This document shows positions 23,188-34,725 of a stretch of 64,000 bases of DNA, piece after piece (the stretch's first letter is position 1; each line of letters opens with the position of its first letter). Where the stretch lies: positions 753,001-817,000 of the forward strand of contig NADL03000462.1 in NCBI GenBank assembly GCA_002205965.3. The letters run 5' to 3'. The notes beneath the pieces were generated by a model that worked only from the letters and a program-made list of their open reading frames with translations, was not told the DNA's origin and made no database searches. Source of the stretch: Kappaphycus alvarezii. Its lineage: Eukaryota > Rhodophyta > Florideophyceae > Gigartinales > Solieriaceae. Position numbers and translations under genes: made by a program.

Positions 23188-24669
23188 CACTCGGCCAGAA
23201 ATGATAGGACAGAGGACCCAAAAAGCAATACAGTACTTTTCTCAGAGGCATTTTAAAAACTAATCTGACTATTAGAGTTTTTATATAGAAGAATGGTTAC
23301 AGTGCCCTCCTGTTTTATAAAATCGACATGCAGGTCCGAAGCACGTGCTAGTGGTGGGAACTCGCCGTCAGAAATGATAGGACAATTGGGCTCTACTGCT
23401 TTTACGTCGAAAGATATTGCCTTTAATCATCATCTAGTAGTGTGTTGGACCTCCCTTGTTCGTAAGGACTTCGATGGCTCTCGCATTCATGTATTTCAGT
23501 AAATTTTCAGTGTCACTATGGTCCTTCTTCTCCCAGCAGTCCACAATGCGATCAACAAGGTCCGTTTCGTTCGAAAAATGGCGCCCCCCGCCATAAACCT
23601 TGCGTGCAAGGTTGCCGCATTGATTTTGAATGGGATTGAGATAGGGGAACAAGCAGGCCACTTCATGAGTCGAATACTATTCTGACAAAACCATTCTAGA
23701 GCAGCCTTAGAAACATGAATGGGAGCATTATATTGCTGATATATCCAACGAGCAGGCATCTTCTCGTCGGCAAAAGGCAGTAGATAGTCGTTCATGTGCT
23801 TCAAATATGTCTCGGTGGTCTTTCTGCCCTTCATTGGCACAAGAGGCGTCTTACCGTGGCGCGAAAAGCCCCCCCAAAAAAACGAACCTGCCCCCAACGT
23901 TCTACCGACGGGACAAAATTTTAACTTCCTTTCTTAAGTCTTGCCAGTAGCTGTGCAGTCCATCAGGCCCATCTAAGCAAAATCTCTTCTCAGCAGAAAA
24001 AAGTACTAGCGACCAGTTAGCAGCATTACAGATGAATCTTTTTGAACTGTAAGTGAGCAATACAAGGGAGTTAATGCTTCACAGTACTAAAAGAGAAGTG
24101 GATGTAAAGGCGATCGTGCAACTCACGTGCTGAAAAATTTCCCTTTCCAGATTCCCGAATTTGTAGCCGTTCACCCGCTGGGGTGAGTTTTCGAGGCCGA
24201 CCCGGCGTCTTCTTTTTACTATAGCTTTCGATGTCCTATGGGAAGTTTTTCGCCACGTTGCGTCTGCGTTAGACTCTTTTGCAGATGTGGGAAATCTTAT
24301 AATTTTCCTCATACAGCGCGAGAATTTTTCCTTGTCCCCTCTCAGAGAAGTGGCAGCGGCGACCCATTATCAGAGCTTTTGTGCACCTTCGGGGGTCTCC
24401 AGGAGACCTAATTGGCTCGTTCTGAAGTCTATGAGCTTTCCACGAAGCGGGAAGTACTGTGCAACTGTTTCCGTCCTATCATTTCTAGTGGGGGTTTCCC
24501 ACCACCAGCCCATGGCATAGACTTGCAAGTCGATTTTATAAAACATAAAGGCCCTGTAACCATTCTTTTGTAAAGCAAATCCAACTGGCAGATTAGTTTT
24601 TAAAATGACACTGAGAAAAGTACTATACTGCTCTTTGGGTCCACTGTCCTATCATTTCCGGCCGGAGCG
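23188..24669 (-). mobile_element. Inner Tc1/mariner element nested in another
   Basis: Long inverted ends of about 230 bp: 23188-23420 matches the inverse of 24470-24669, including CCAGAAATGATAGGACAG-type sequence at the tips (23194-23211 and inverse of 24643-24662) and a second AGAAATGATAGGACA copy inside each end (23370-23384 and inverse of 24475-24490). TA dinucleotides flank both sides (23186-23187 and 24670-24671). Length is 1,482 bp. Confidence 0.9.
23434..24367 (-). pseudogene. Transposase relic of the inner Tc1 element
   Basis: An ATG at 24367 opens the helix-turn-helix (CHFSERGQGKILALYEEN) and soon meets a stop. Other frames give the linker GRPRKLTP, the LDGPDG string near 23975, then FFWGGFSRHGKTPLVP and YQQYNAPIHVS at 23496-23897. 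In the last, the second catalytic Asp of the usual QQDNAPIH is changed to Tyr. The C-terminal part (LNPIQNQCGNLARKVYGGG) has Gln in place of the third catalytic Glu. Two of three catalytic residues are thus altered in addition to the frameshifts. Confidence 0.88.
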
Positions 24670-24768
24670 TACGAAGGCCTAAACAGAAAAATAATGGGTG
24701 TAGCTGTAGCCAAGTGCTAGGCACATCCACTACGATCGCCAATTGCAAAGATCCCTAGAGGGTCATCA

Positions 24769-25700
24769 TTGTCCGAGAGAGAAAAGGGCGCGATAGATCC
24801 CCTTTCAGCGGACAAATTGACAACTAGAGCCATCGCAAAGAGAACCAAACGATCTCAGACAGTCGTATGTAAGTATCTGAAGAATTGCGCAAAGTATGGA
24901 ACCCAGAAAAGGAGCGGAAGACCCAAAAAGTACTCCGGGGCTACTCATCGCCACGTTACTAGAGAGGCATCAGCGACCGGCTATGGCGCGAATTGCGTCC
25001 GCAAGGACTTGCAACTAGACATTTTAAGAGCTACCGTGCTCCGTATGTTGCAGAAAGACCATAACCTCGAGTATTGCTAGATGAAGAGATCATTTTTCTT
25101 GACAGATTGTCATAGGAAGAAAACGGTGGAGTGTGCAACGGCAATGGCACAGTGGGAGCTTTCGAAGTGGAAAACTGTCGCCTTTTTTGACGAAAAAAAA
25201 TCAATCTTGATGGGCCGGACGGTCTAGCATGCTATTGGCATGATTTAAACAAAAAGGATGCGGTGTTTGACAAAAGACAGGATGGGGGACAGAGTGTGAT
25301 GTTTTGGGGATGCATTCTGTTTTATGGTTCATGCGATTTAGTCTTTTTAAATGGTCTCCAGGACTCTCAGAAGTATATTAGGACTTTAGAGAACAACCTC
25401 TTGGCCTGTGTCTCAATGAATCGTGGAGAAAATTGGATTTATCAACAAGATTACTGCCCTATTCATGTGTCAAGGGTTACCACGAAGTGGTCAGAGGACA
25501 AAAATGTCGAGCTTTAAAATGGCTGCCGCGTTCTCCCGATCTAAATCCTATAGAGAACCTCTGGGGGTGTTAGCTAGGGATGTTTGCAGAGATGCGAAGT
25601 AGTATAGTTCTGTCCATGAGCTCAAAGAATCTTTTGTCGATAGCTGGACTAGAATCGTGGAGAAATCGTGCAAAACCTCGTGAAGTCCTTGGCGCGACTC
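24769..25700 (+). pseudogene. Transposase relic of the outer Tc1 element
   Basis: The N-terminal helix-turn-helix pair is well kept (LSEREKGAIDPLSADKLTT, RTKRSQTVVCKYLKN, RSGRPKKYS). No ATG lies just upstream, so the true start is lost or was not conserved. A TAG at 25078-25080 interrupts, then AFFDEKKSI gives the first catalytic Asp. An A8 run near 25191-25200 shifts the frame; NLDGPDGLACYWHDLNKK then leads into 25263-25517 with QSVMFWGC and IYQQDYCPIHVS. The ending SPDLNPIENLWG is legible near 25540-25570 in yet another frame. All three acidic residues are still legible, so this copy is less altered at the active site than the one inside it. Confidence 0.88.
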
Positions 25701-25969
25701 TGTATTGCCGTACTGAACTCAAAAGGGGCAAAAATGCCTACCAAGTTCAATAAAGCCTGACTTTGTTCTTCAGATTTTTTCTGAGTTTCTAATAATGGGC
25801 ATAAAGAAACCAGTTTCTTATAAATATTTTTTTATTTAAAGCAAATTCAATTGCCACTGTTGCTCTCGGCATGCTAGCAGCTTTGAGCCGATATGTCGTT
25901 TGTTTTCAGGAGTTGAGTAGTTAAGGAAGAACCCCTGAGTTTATAATTATGACGCGCACTGTATGGTGA

Positions 25970-26297
25970 AAGGCGCCATTTTTGAACATACTTTACGGAT
26001 TGTGACAATAATAGACTTGTGGGACTGGATAGTGACTATTTTAGGCATGTATACCACGAGCTGTGAAGTATTGTGTAATGTGAAAACACATTGCGACATC
26101 CCGTAGACAAATGGGGGAATGTCAAATACAGTCCGGAACTTGCTGTTAAAATTTTACAAGCATGGTGTTGTTCAGCCCTACTAAGTAGTCAAATAAAAAC
26201 CTGTAACAAACACATTGTGAAACGCTTTACACATGTACAAAAGAGCGGATACTAGCAGATACTTAAGGAAAGGATACTCCAATAACTTCATAAATAA
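25970..26297. other. AT-rich spacer, nothing recognised
   Basis: Sequence between the outer Tc1 element and the MULE transposase. No open frame with family features. It may include the terminal part of the MULE element, but I found no inverted partner near 30.2-30.5 kb. Confidence 0.4.
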
Positions 26298-28871
26298 TTA
26301 CACATCATCCCTGGTTTCCTCATCCTCAAAACACTGCCTAAGAGGAAATTGTAGTGCGACATGATCAGGACGACCACAAAGAGAACAATTGTGTGTCCTT
26401 CTCCGTTGACAACTTGGACCTTGCTCGTACCAATTCTTTTTTCTTTTTCCACTGCTCCTCGATGGAATTCCTGTCAGTGGAGTTATAGTTCTTGTTATAT
26501 GCAAATTCTCACCAGCTGCTACAAGACGCTTTGCATCTTTTTTCAACTCATCAATAGCACACGGGGCGGGATATCCGAAAGTAATATTTTCATATTGAAA
26601 CTTCCAAGACGATGTCAGATATATCGCAGATAAAAACCGATGCATGGTAGATGATACGTACTTCTCCCAAAGAACTGCTGCACCATGATAACATGGCAAG
26701 CCGCTCCCATTCTTACTGTATGAACAGCAATTAGGGGAAGTGTTCGGATCTCTGCTTTAAATTACGTGTCGGACGGTGCTTCTATCTGTGACGCTGCGAA
26801 CACTAGCTTCCATTTGAGATGTTCCATCGAGCCATTTAACAGTGTTCTGGTAAACTGTTGACTCCTTCACTATTTGGACCAGAATTCGATTCACTTTAGG
26901 CGGCACAGGATCTGTGCATGTACTTGCCGCTGCTTGTTGACGTATAAATTTCTCTCTCTGGCTAAGAAAGACCTTTTCCAGCATTTTCCGCGGCTCACAC
27001 TCTTTATATGATTTTTCAATTCTGCTCCCATTCCGCTTTCCGCTCCTTGCGAGGTGATTATTGTATCTTCTAGATTTGAACATGCCATGTAAAGCTCAGA
27101 ATCCTCAAACTTACTCAAGTACTCTGCTTGTGTGCGGTAGTACTGACTCTTAGTAAAGTTGACATCTGCGACACTGTGCTTGTACAGAGCCTGATCGTAG
27201 AGACTAATTCCAGCGCTCTGCGGAGAACCAAGTTTGGTTCTTAGGGTTTTACGCACGTGCAGAGTATCAAGAAACAGGCAGACAGACTCCATTGTTCTCT
27301 TGTAGGCCGTATCAATTGATTTTTTCCATCAACAATTGTGGTCCGTTCCGGTACATCAAACCCCGGTATTGCGTTGCACGCTGTAAATACCTCGGACCAA
27401 GTCTGAAGTGACTCAGCCCCCACGAAATGTGCGAATGCTAAACAAAGTAAATGGTTGTTTTCATCATACCCAAGCACCTCAAAAATAGTTCCATAAGACC
27501 TGTCACCAACTCCTTCGCAGTGAGCAGCGTCTGCAGTATATGTGTTTCTACCTGTGCTGCAATAATTCTTTGCAACCGATGTAATAAAGAGAAAGCTATC
27601 ATAAGACAATAGTACCTGATTTCATCATCGATGTCCTTCACTGATGATCACTGACATAGTCCGCGTTAGATGGAGTGATCTCAGATGGCCTTCTGCCACG
27701 ATTCTGTTGTGATTGTATAAATTTAGCAGCCTTTCTTCTCTCCTCTTTCCTGTCAGTGCCGGAAAAAATGAAGATCTTCACTGTATGGGCCTCTTCCCTC
27801 AATAATCTGGCATAACCATCCAGCGCTGCAATTTCGATAGCTCTATTTGCGGATAGGTATCGAACAAACTCCCTTCTTACTGCCCTATAATGCTGTTAAG
27901 GGGTTTGACGACGATATATTGACTTGGCTTTGACGATATTGACAGTTTCCACTGTTTTCATATCTGTATTTTGCGCGAAGTCATCGAGGATAGCTCTTGC
28001 AATATGATTAGATGTGTACACCGGTTTGCAGAATGTATCCCGTTCTGCCTGTTCTATCCTCTCATTATTTCGCCCCAAGCATTCATTCCTATGCTGGACA
28101 TACTTGTTAAGCTTCCAAGTCTGGTGTCGCGGCTGCCAGTCAAATACAGTTGTGGCATTGCAGTTCTTATTCCTGCAAATCATCCTGACACGTTCCGATG
28201 TCTGCTCCACTTTCACTACCCGATATACGCCGAGATTGGCTGTATCTTCGCGAATTAATTTCTCTCATCGCTATCTTCCACTTAAATTTATACCTATCTC
28301 AAGCTTAACAGGAATAAACCTTGTGGGTTTCCATGAGAGAGCTCCAATCCGTCGTGTCGCAGGGCAACACGAGCTCTGTCAAGTGCACGCCTCCTACTAG
28401 CTCGTTTCTGTTCCTGACGTCATTGATTTCTTTGGATATCAGAAAGCTTTGATACGTCCTCTCTGATGTCCTTGTAGAAGACTCTTCAAATTCCACATCA
28501 ATTTCCTTCTCGAGAGCGATAGGCACATATATTTTGATCTCAAATCCGTCATCATCCCCGCTTTGAAAGTGGCCGCAGGACTCCCGACTACTTGTCTCGT
28601 TTGAATCTGGTGTTCCTGTTTCTATATTGTCCTTATCGTATTCCCTACCATCCCAAGAAATATTCCTACAAACGTCTGAAAACTTCGGATCTGGTAGATC
28701 TGCGTTCAAGTCAAAATTTGGCTGCCTGCTATCAGTGTCAGAATCAACGGCAGTAGGAACATGCAAATGGGTCTTTCCACCTCGAGTATTGTGTGCATTA
28801 CAGCTATCTTTTCGGTTTGCCAAAGTATAATCTGTATCGGTACGTACAGAAGTTAGCATCGTAGAGTTCAT
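26298..28871 (-). pseudogene. Mutator-like (MULE) transposase relic
   Basis: A DDE transposase read on the minus strand in several frames. 28871-28305 gives an acidic Asp/Ser/Glu-rich N-terminal region. 28216-27896 gives a WRKY/FLYWCH-type zinc DNA-binding segment (MICRNKNCNATTVFDW ending in HRNEC). 27609-27241 gives the MULE core (TADAAHCEGVGDRSYGTIF, then FAHFVGAESLQTWSEVF). Near 26740-26640 GLPCYHGAAVLW has the Cys-x-His of a SWIM zinc finger, and 26400-26330 gives a CCHC-type knuckle (CSLCGRPDHVALQFP, with the last Cys lost). The domain order is the normal MULE order. Frame changes near 27290, 26890 and 26720 make it inactive. Confidence 0.8.
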
Positions 28872-28976
28872 GTTATCCTCATTCCTGACACCTCCTAATT
28901 CCGCACCAAGAATTGATTCCTCGGTATCAAATCGAACTGTACTTTGCTGCTGAGTCCCAGCACCAAAGGCCTCTCT

Positions 28977-30222
28977 CTAATGCCTCCTCGTTTGCCTTTC
29001 ATCACGTTCCTGCCTTTGCCGTTCTTCGCGCTGTCTTTTTGCGTCCTGCTCCTTATCCCTCTGTACCTGTGACTGCCTACGTCCATATCTGGCTTTCCGT
29101 TCTCTGTAAATACGGTTAGATTTAGTCTCTTCTCCACTCAAATCGTCATTTGAATCATCTACATGATCCGCAATCGGGGATTCACAATAATGCTGCTCTT
29201 TAGTTTCCATTTCTTCCATTCGTGCTGCGGAACCACGTGTTCCGCTTTTATCCCTACCTGACCGCTCCCAGTGTTTTTTTATGCTATCTTTCGCCTTGAC
29301 TCGTTCAATATCAATGCTCTCGGAAGCTTTCCTTTCATTACGCTGTTCCGTGTGCATACCTGCCCCTTCATTGCCTTCTGCCCTCGTTTTATCACCCCTC
29401 TCTCTGCTCGCGGCATGAGACTTGTCATGTTCCGATCCAAAATCTCCCATATATCCAGGACGATGAGTAGAATCCTCCTGGTTCCTTTTAGATGTATTTT
29501 GCTCTTCAAGACGCCTCTGTATAGTCCTCCGCAACATTTCGGCAATTTTAGCCTGCTCACGTTCACGCTCTTGTTCACCATTATTTGTACCTTTATTATC
29601 GGTGCGTTGCTCAGAACCATGTTGATCTGAACCATGTAAATCTTTACCGTTTTCCTGGGACTTGGACATAGAATCAAACATATTTTGAAAACTCTTACTT
29701 CTGCTTCCTTCCCTCTCGATCTCTTCTTGTTGTTCTCGAAGAAGAAAATCTAGTAATTTCTCGTTCTCGGAAGGCTCATACGAATAAAGAACATCCGATG
29801 ACACTGTAAACCTAATAATTGCCCTCATCTCCACTTCCTCAAATGATTGCCCATTTTCAACTTGACTTTTTGCTCTCGAAAGTATTTTCATAGCGCAGCC
29901 CGCAGCGCGAAGATCACTTGCGGTACTCCCAGACAACTGATCTGGATGAACGAGAAAAGAAAGCCGTCGATGCCGGCGCATGATGTGTAATCTTACGATT
30001 GTTGGGCGGTCATTGTTTCTGGCATCTGGTGACGAATCCATATACAAGACGTCGAAATGAGGTGTATTACCGCTCGCAACAGTACCAAAATGGCGTAAGG
30101 CTTGTCGCCCATTGAGAGGCAAGGGTCTAATATGTTGGAAAATTCTCAAAAAACGCTTCTGAAAGTCTAAAAAAGGATTGGTATGCTTTTAAAGTGGTAT
30201 AAATGGATGGTTGAAGAGACAT
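28977..30222 (-). CDS. J-domain-like protein with charged C-terminus
   Basis: The open frame 28977-30149 contains a J-domain-like segment: FDVLYMD, MRRHRRLSFLVHPDQ and a following helix (AMKILSRAKSQVEN). The HPD tripeptide that stimulates Hsp70 ATPase is intact but is followed by Gln rather than Lys. The remaining 290 residues are very rich in Arg, Glu, Gln and Lys, probably long helix or coiled coil, like spliceosomal DNAJC8-type proteins. No ATG precedes the J domain in this frame. An ATG at 30222 opens an adjacent frame that would join it if the A6 run at 30148-30153 were one base shorter; the resulting leader is basic and Ser/Phe-rich and could be an organelle presequence. Either a true frameshift, an assembly error or a splice junction explains this. 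Gene real, start unsure. Confidence 0.6.
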
Positions 30223-31229
30223 GAAGATGTGGGGGACGTGTGTAAAATGAAGAGTGAGAGCCAAAGCACATCACCTGAGTGGTGATGTGAAAGGGTTGAT
30301 TATGTGTTGATGATTAGGAATTTTCCGTTTTTTAGGCGAAGGAAAGTTGATTAAATTGCATGTTTAACACTGTTACATTTTTAGTATCGTTTATTTACAA
30401 TGCGTCTTTGTAATACAGTATTAATACAAGTAACTTGTGAAAATACATTGTGACACTTTTAGGTTCCCGTGAATGCGCCTGATCTCCTTGATCAGTAGCT
30501 TACCGATGTTTCTTTTTCTTTAATATCATGGGTACCTAACAATAACTGTGAATATGCAATGGTGCCTGCAGTCGACATTGTCATGCGAGGTTTTTTCGCT
30601 TTGTGATTTTGGTCGATTCGCAATTATTCCTTTCAGATATGGTCTCTGTTCACAATTTGTGTCTGTTCATCTGTGTATGTCACCATCTGCATATACAATT
30701 TGAAAAAGATCACAAAGTAAGCCCAGCAACTTTTTACCGTGTCACAGACATATTTGCTCTTTATCTCTTATTTAATTGGTTTATAAATATAAAACTTGTA
30801 CGTTTCGCATGCGTATGGAATGCAAGTGCGGAGACCTGAACTTGAATACCGGGTTGTACATGGAACGAATGCAAGACGATTTACTCATGTTTGCCTTCGA
30901 TGATTGTATACGATAACTGCGAAAGATGAGATTCATTCGAGGAAGCCAATATGGTTTGGGTGAGCAGTAGGGACATCTATAAAGGATAGGGAAGCAGACG
31001 TTCTACTGTAAATGTGGAGGTAGCCGGCATTGGGGTGGAATTATCGGAGGCCTGCGAGAAGAAGTGAAGACGCAGAGAGAACAAAGCCGCAGCCAAAAGT
31101 TTAGGAAAAGAGATGAAGGGTCAGGTTTACTTGGTAGCGACAGGGAACAGAAGGAAGGTTACCTCTGGAGGAGATCGAGGAAATCACAATCTTATGATAA
31201 AGGATACCGCAGAACCCTGCTGATAGTCG

Positions 31230-31523
31230 ATGAATTCGAGTAGTCTAAAGGGTAAAGCTCATGCTCTGAGTACGATTCTGAACCGCATATATTTGCCGTT
31301 TGAAGTAAAAAAACGGGTTCTTTGTTGTCTCAAGCCCCACTTTTTCACCCCTTTGATGATCTCTGCGCTTCATCGGGAACCTCATCAAAAAGTGGACAGC
31401 CGTAAATTGACCGAGCATATACGGTGGTGTTCAAAGTCGCCTTTGACAAGGGGATTCAAGCTACAAACTATCAGATCAGGCGAGGATCGGCGTACTGTGA
31501 GTTTTAGGGGAATTCATCCTTAA
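31230..31523 (+). pseudogene. Possible non-LTR retrotransposon RT fragment
   Basis: The frame gives SLKGKAHALSTILNRI followed by LPFEVKKRVLCCLKPHFFTP, which resembles the segment after the palm of LINE reverse transcriptases, where the pattern is a helix, then K-x-x-V/L and a P before Y/F-G. No catalytic motif is present. The resemblance is weak and based on pattern only. Confidence 0.25.
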
Positions 31524-32277
31524 CGAACACCGGAAATACGACCAATACCAAGAAGGAAGACATCAGAGCTGGGTCAGTAGGAAGATTGAGGGCTGCTATC
31601 CTACAATGTCCGAGGAGGGTGGCATCTTTTTCGCCCAAAAAAACGATTACGATCAACTTGTCGGTAGCCAGAAACACTGCAGGCGTTATGTATTCCTGAG
31701 CGGCCATCGCCATGGCTAAGGATTGGGTTAGATTTCAGTAGTTGAGGAAAATTGCAGAAAAAGCAGAAAAATTGGAAAAGGAAGAATTGAAAGAAAGAAA
31801 ACTAACAAAGAAAACAAAACTGAAAGAAAGAAACAGTACTGGACTTGCAAAACCCGGTACTTTTAGCTCTTGCTGTCCTACTGGTGTTACTCAAGATCGC
31901 TTACTTCGAGAATCCGTCGCTGTCGTCGTCGCGTTCAGCACTGTAAGCACATCGCTCGCACCAGGAGTTTTTCAAACCGTTGATTTCTCGGCTTGCCCAA
32001 ATTTCAATGGGGGAATTTTCTTCCGTCCCCTTTGCTGGAGTAGGCACTGGTCAAGCCATAGCCGGGTTGTGTCTGTTTAGCACGCTCAATTAAATCTTTA
32101 AATGAAGGTCCAAGTTCCCCCCACCCTCTTATCTTCACTTCCCATGTAGAGTATCCACCGCGACATGTGAGAGCTGCAGCCTACACTGTATCTCTCTATC
32201 ACCTTGAATGTTGGGGGAATGTTTGGGTGCTTTAATGTTTGAAAGAAGTGGTCGGTTGGGGCCCGGAATATCTATAT

Positions 32278-32342
32278 GGATGACATTTTGCGACAACCTT
32301 GGATGTTGTCACAACCTTGGCTGTTGTCACAAAATGCCATCC
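32278..32342. repeat. Imperfect 20-bp inverted repeat with 18-bp tandem inside
   Basis: GGATGACATTTTGCGACAAC (32278-32297) is matched in inverse by 32323-32342 with two differences. The loop contains two copies of an 18-bp unit (ACAACCTTGG plus TTGTC). The whole can fold as a long hairpin. Confidence 0.7.
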
Positions 32343-32477
32343 AAAATGTCCAAAAACAGCGGCACAAAATTCCATCCCACCTTCGATTGGGAAAGTACAG
32401 TACTGTAATGTACACAACAGTATACAGTACTTTGGAGTTGTAACTTTACAGTACTGTGCGCTGAAACGTGAATGTTA

Positions 32478-32540
32478 ACAGTAAACCCTCGATAAGAGCA
32501 TCATGCGATAATTGAACAAGCCCGGTAAGAGCATGAGCAG
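32478..32540 (+). repeat. Pogo/Tigger-like transposon terminus
   Basis: CAGTAAACCCTCGATAAG at 32478-32495 closely resembles the terminal sequence typical of pogo/Tigger-family elements (CAGTA, then ACC-TCGATAA). No partner end was found nearby, so this may be one end of a decayed MITE. Confidence 0.35.
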
Positions 32541-34725
32541 TTGCTCCACAAAAAAGGGTGATTATGGCCCGATCTGCCACGTACGATGCATGACCGCTGA
32601 CCGCATACCAACCTGAAAATAGACGCTAAATTTTGATCAAAACTGGCCGCGTACAAAGTTCCGCTTCAGCATTTGAATTTTTATACATTGAAATATGGAT
32701 CGTTTTGCACGCTCCCTTCTCATTCACGCAATCCGTAACACGCCCACCACGACATTTTGCCCCGTCTCGAGCACTCTCCTAGCTACCGCGACCACGCTGC
32801 AGGCATGCACTCTCCATCCACCAGAAGCAGCGCAGTTTACAGGAGTACCAGCGCAGGAACAGGGATGCTACTGAGGCGTGGGCCACTTGACAACTGGGCC
32901 AAAAGAGCAGCTCCGCCTTGAAAATGTTCCTGGCCAGTCCGTTAACAGCCAAATTCTCAAAAACAGTGCCAAGGGCAACGCTCAAACGTCACGGGCTTCT
33001 GAATGATGACTGCTGTACGGCCTTCTATCGATGTTGGCATGCACTGAGTCTCGGTGAGCAAAGCGGTATGGCATAGACAACAATGGACACCTATTTTGCG
33101 AGAAGAAGAAAACAGATGTTTCACTGGTCCTGATTCCCATATACCCCCGTACAAAGCGCGCTCATATTGTCCACCGTCTTCGGGTGCTTAACGGGGGTTT
33201 GCGGCAAGTAGCAGCTGAGGTAATGTCAGAAAGATACAGTAGTGTCATCAATCAGTGGCATTTTCGTCTAATTAAAGCTGTGTCCATGCGTTGCAGCTTG
33301 CAACATTTACCATATGACTAGCGTTCTCGAGCACGTCGATGACGACGTTATCTCTAAGCGTTCAGCGGTAAATCAGTCAACCTTGGCCTTTACCAATCTA
33401 CAGATTTCAGTACCCCTCCAAAAACAGTCCTGAGTGGTCGAATGCCTTGCAGAATCGCGATGAGATCCATGTCCTCCACAACTTTGAAGTCCACTTTTAC
33501 GGTAAAAAATACTCCTACCCACACCGCTCCCTGGTTATAACGTTTCAACAGGCAGCATACTTCATTTTGGAGAAAATGGCACCCTGAGAAACATACATCC
33601 TGTAGTTTGGAAACCGTAGGCTTCTTGAAATCATAATTTGACAGACCTTTTGAAAGGTCTGCTTGTTTCCAACACTGTGATACACCGCTAGATCACCATA
33701 CTTTGTCATACAGGTCTACTTTGTTCCCGGATGTGAGTCAGATGTGCCAATGCAGCCAGAGATAACGCGCTCCTGACTGAGGCTTCCAGGCCTGATTGTT
33801 GTAATGTTCTATTGTTGCCCATTGAGTAACTACATTCCTTTCTCTGCGCTGCCATTAACGAGAAATTAAAAGGTATAGTCGTCACTTGGCAGTCTATATA
33901 GCGATAGAAGTGGAAGTTGGCAGAAATAGTCTACCACAAACGAGACCTCAAAAGTCTCTCTTTCAGCAGTAAGGAAAACACCCGCAGCGGTATTTCGGGA
34001 AGCTTGAGTGCAATGGCTTTGTTAGGACTTCAGCAGCCTAAATACTTCCAGTTCTCTTACACAGGGTGCGGGTTGAGGTCGTTGTTCGGAATTCCCACAT
34101 TACGCAATGGAGGTTGGTAGGGGATAATCCAACCTGTCTCGTTTCAATCGTAAAACAGGGCATTTATTGAAATTTCTACGGGCATTTCCAGAAAAGAACA
34201 GGCATATCCATTCGATCGCAGCGTCGATATGATTGCACATTGAATGCGAGAGTATTTCGGCTCCGATGTTATCTCCTCAGATATGTCTTCATCGTCAACG
34301 AAACAGTCCTGCGAATACATTGGCTGAGGACTGCGTTGAGCCAGAAAATGGTTGCCGCCTTTATTCGATAATTAGTTCTTTGAACTTCTAAGAAATACGC
34401 GAGATGAGGGATTTGGAAGCTGGCTCTTAATCTTTTCTTGTTACGAAGGAACAATGGCGCAACGGAGAAGTAACAAATGTCGATGGATGTCGCTACACGT
34501 GTCTCTAGACACTGAGTAGATGCAGAGATCAGGGAATCTTGTGCGAGATTTGAGTTGGTTAGAATTTCAAGAACAGATAGCAGCAATTCTTGTATGGCGA
34601 GCGACAGGCCCCGCGACTGAAGAAATGCCCGCCGCTGCACCAAACAGCATACGCAACTAAAGTTTCTTGGTTCGAGGCTCGTCTTTACAACAAGTGCTCC
34701 CTAGTCTCCCCTCTCAACTCTGTTC

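Larger units (their letters stand above)
22970..25961 (+). mobile_element. Outer Tc1/mariner element with IR/DR ends
   Basis: The right end reads inward as CAGTGCGCGTCATAATTATAAAC, flanked by TA at 25962-25963. The left end carries the inverted match GTCATAATTGTAAACTCAGGGG at 22978-22999. A weaker inner copy of the same motif occurs on both sides: CATAATTATAAACTCAAGG at about 23142-23162 and CTGAGTTTCTAATAATGGGC at about 25781-25800, so this element also has inner and outer repeats spaced about 160 bp. The left flank is CT rather than TA, taken as decay. Another Tc1 element is inserted in it at 23188-24669; without it the element is about 1.5 kb. Confidence 0.85.
30223..34725. other. Gene-poor region, small relics only
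   Basis: No complete gene is recognised on either strand. Within it lie a weak non-LTR fragment, a pogo-like terminus, a 20-bp inverted repeat and TACAGTA motifs at 32395-32460, each listed separately. A palindrome AGACCTTTTGAAAGGTCT with 8-bp arms occurs at 33643-33660. A short Lys/Glu-rich frame at 31742-31850 is A-rich low-complexity sequence. Confidence 0.5.

Noticed and set aside
34269-34643. 124-codon minus-strand frame just left of the HAPSTR1-like gene
   Set aside because: Opens at a TTG, has no family motif and no continuation; not supported as a gene.
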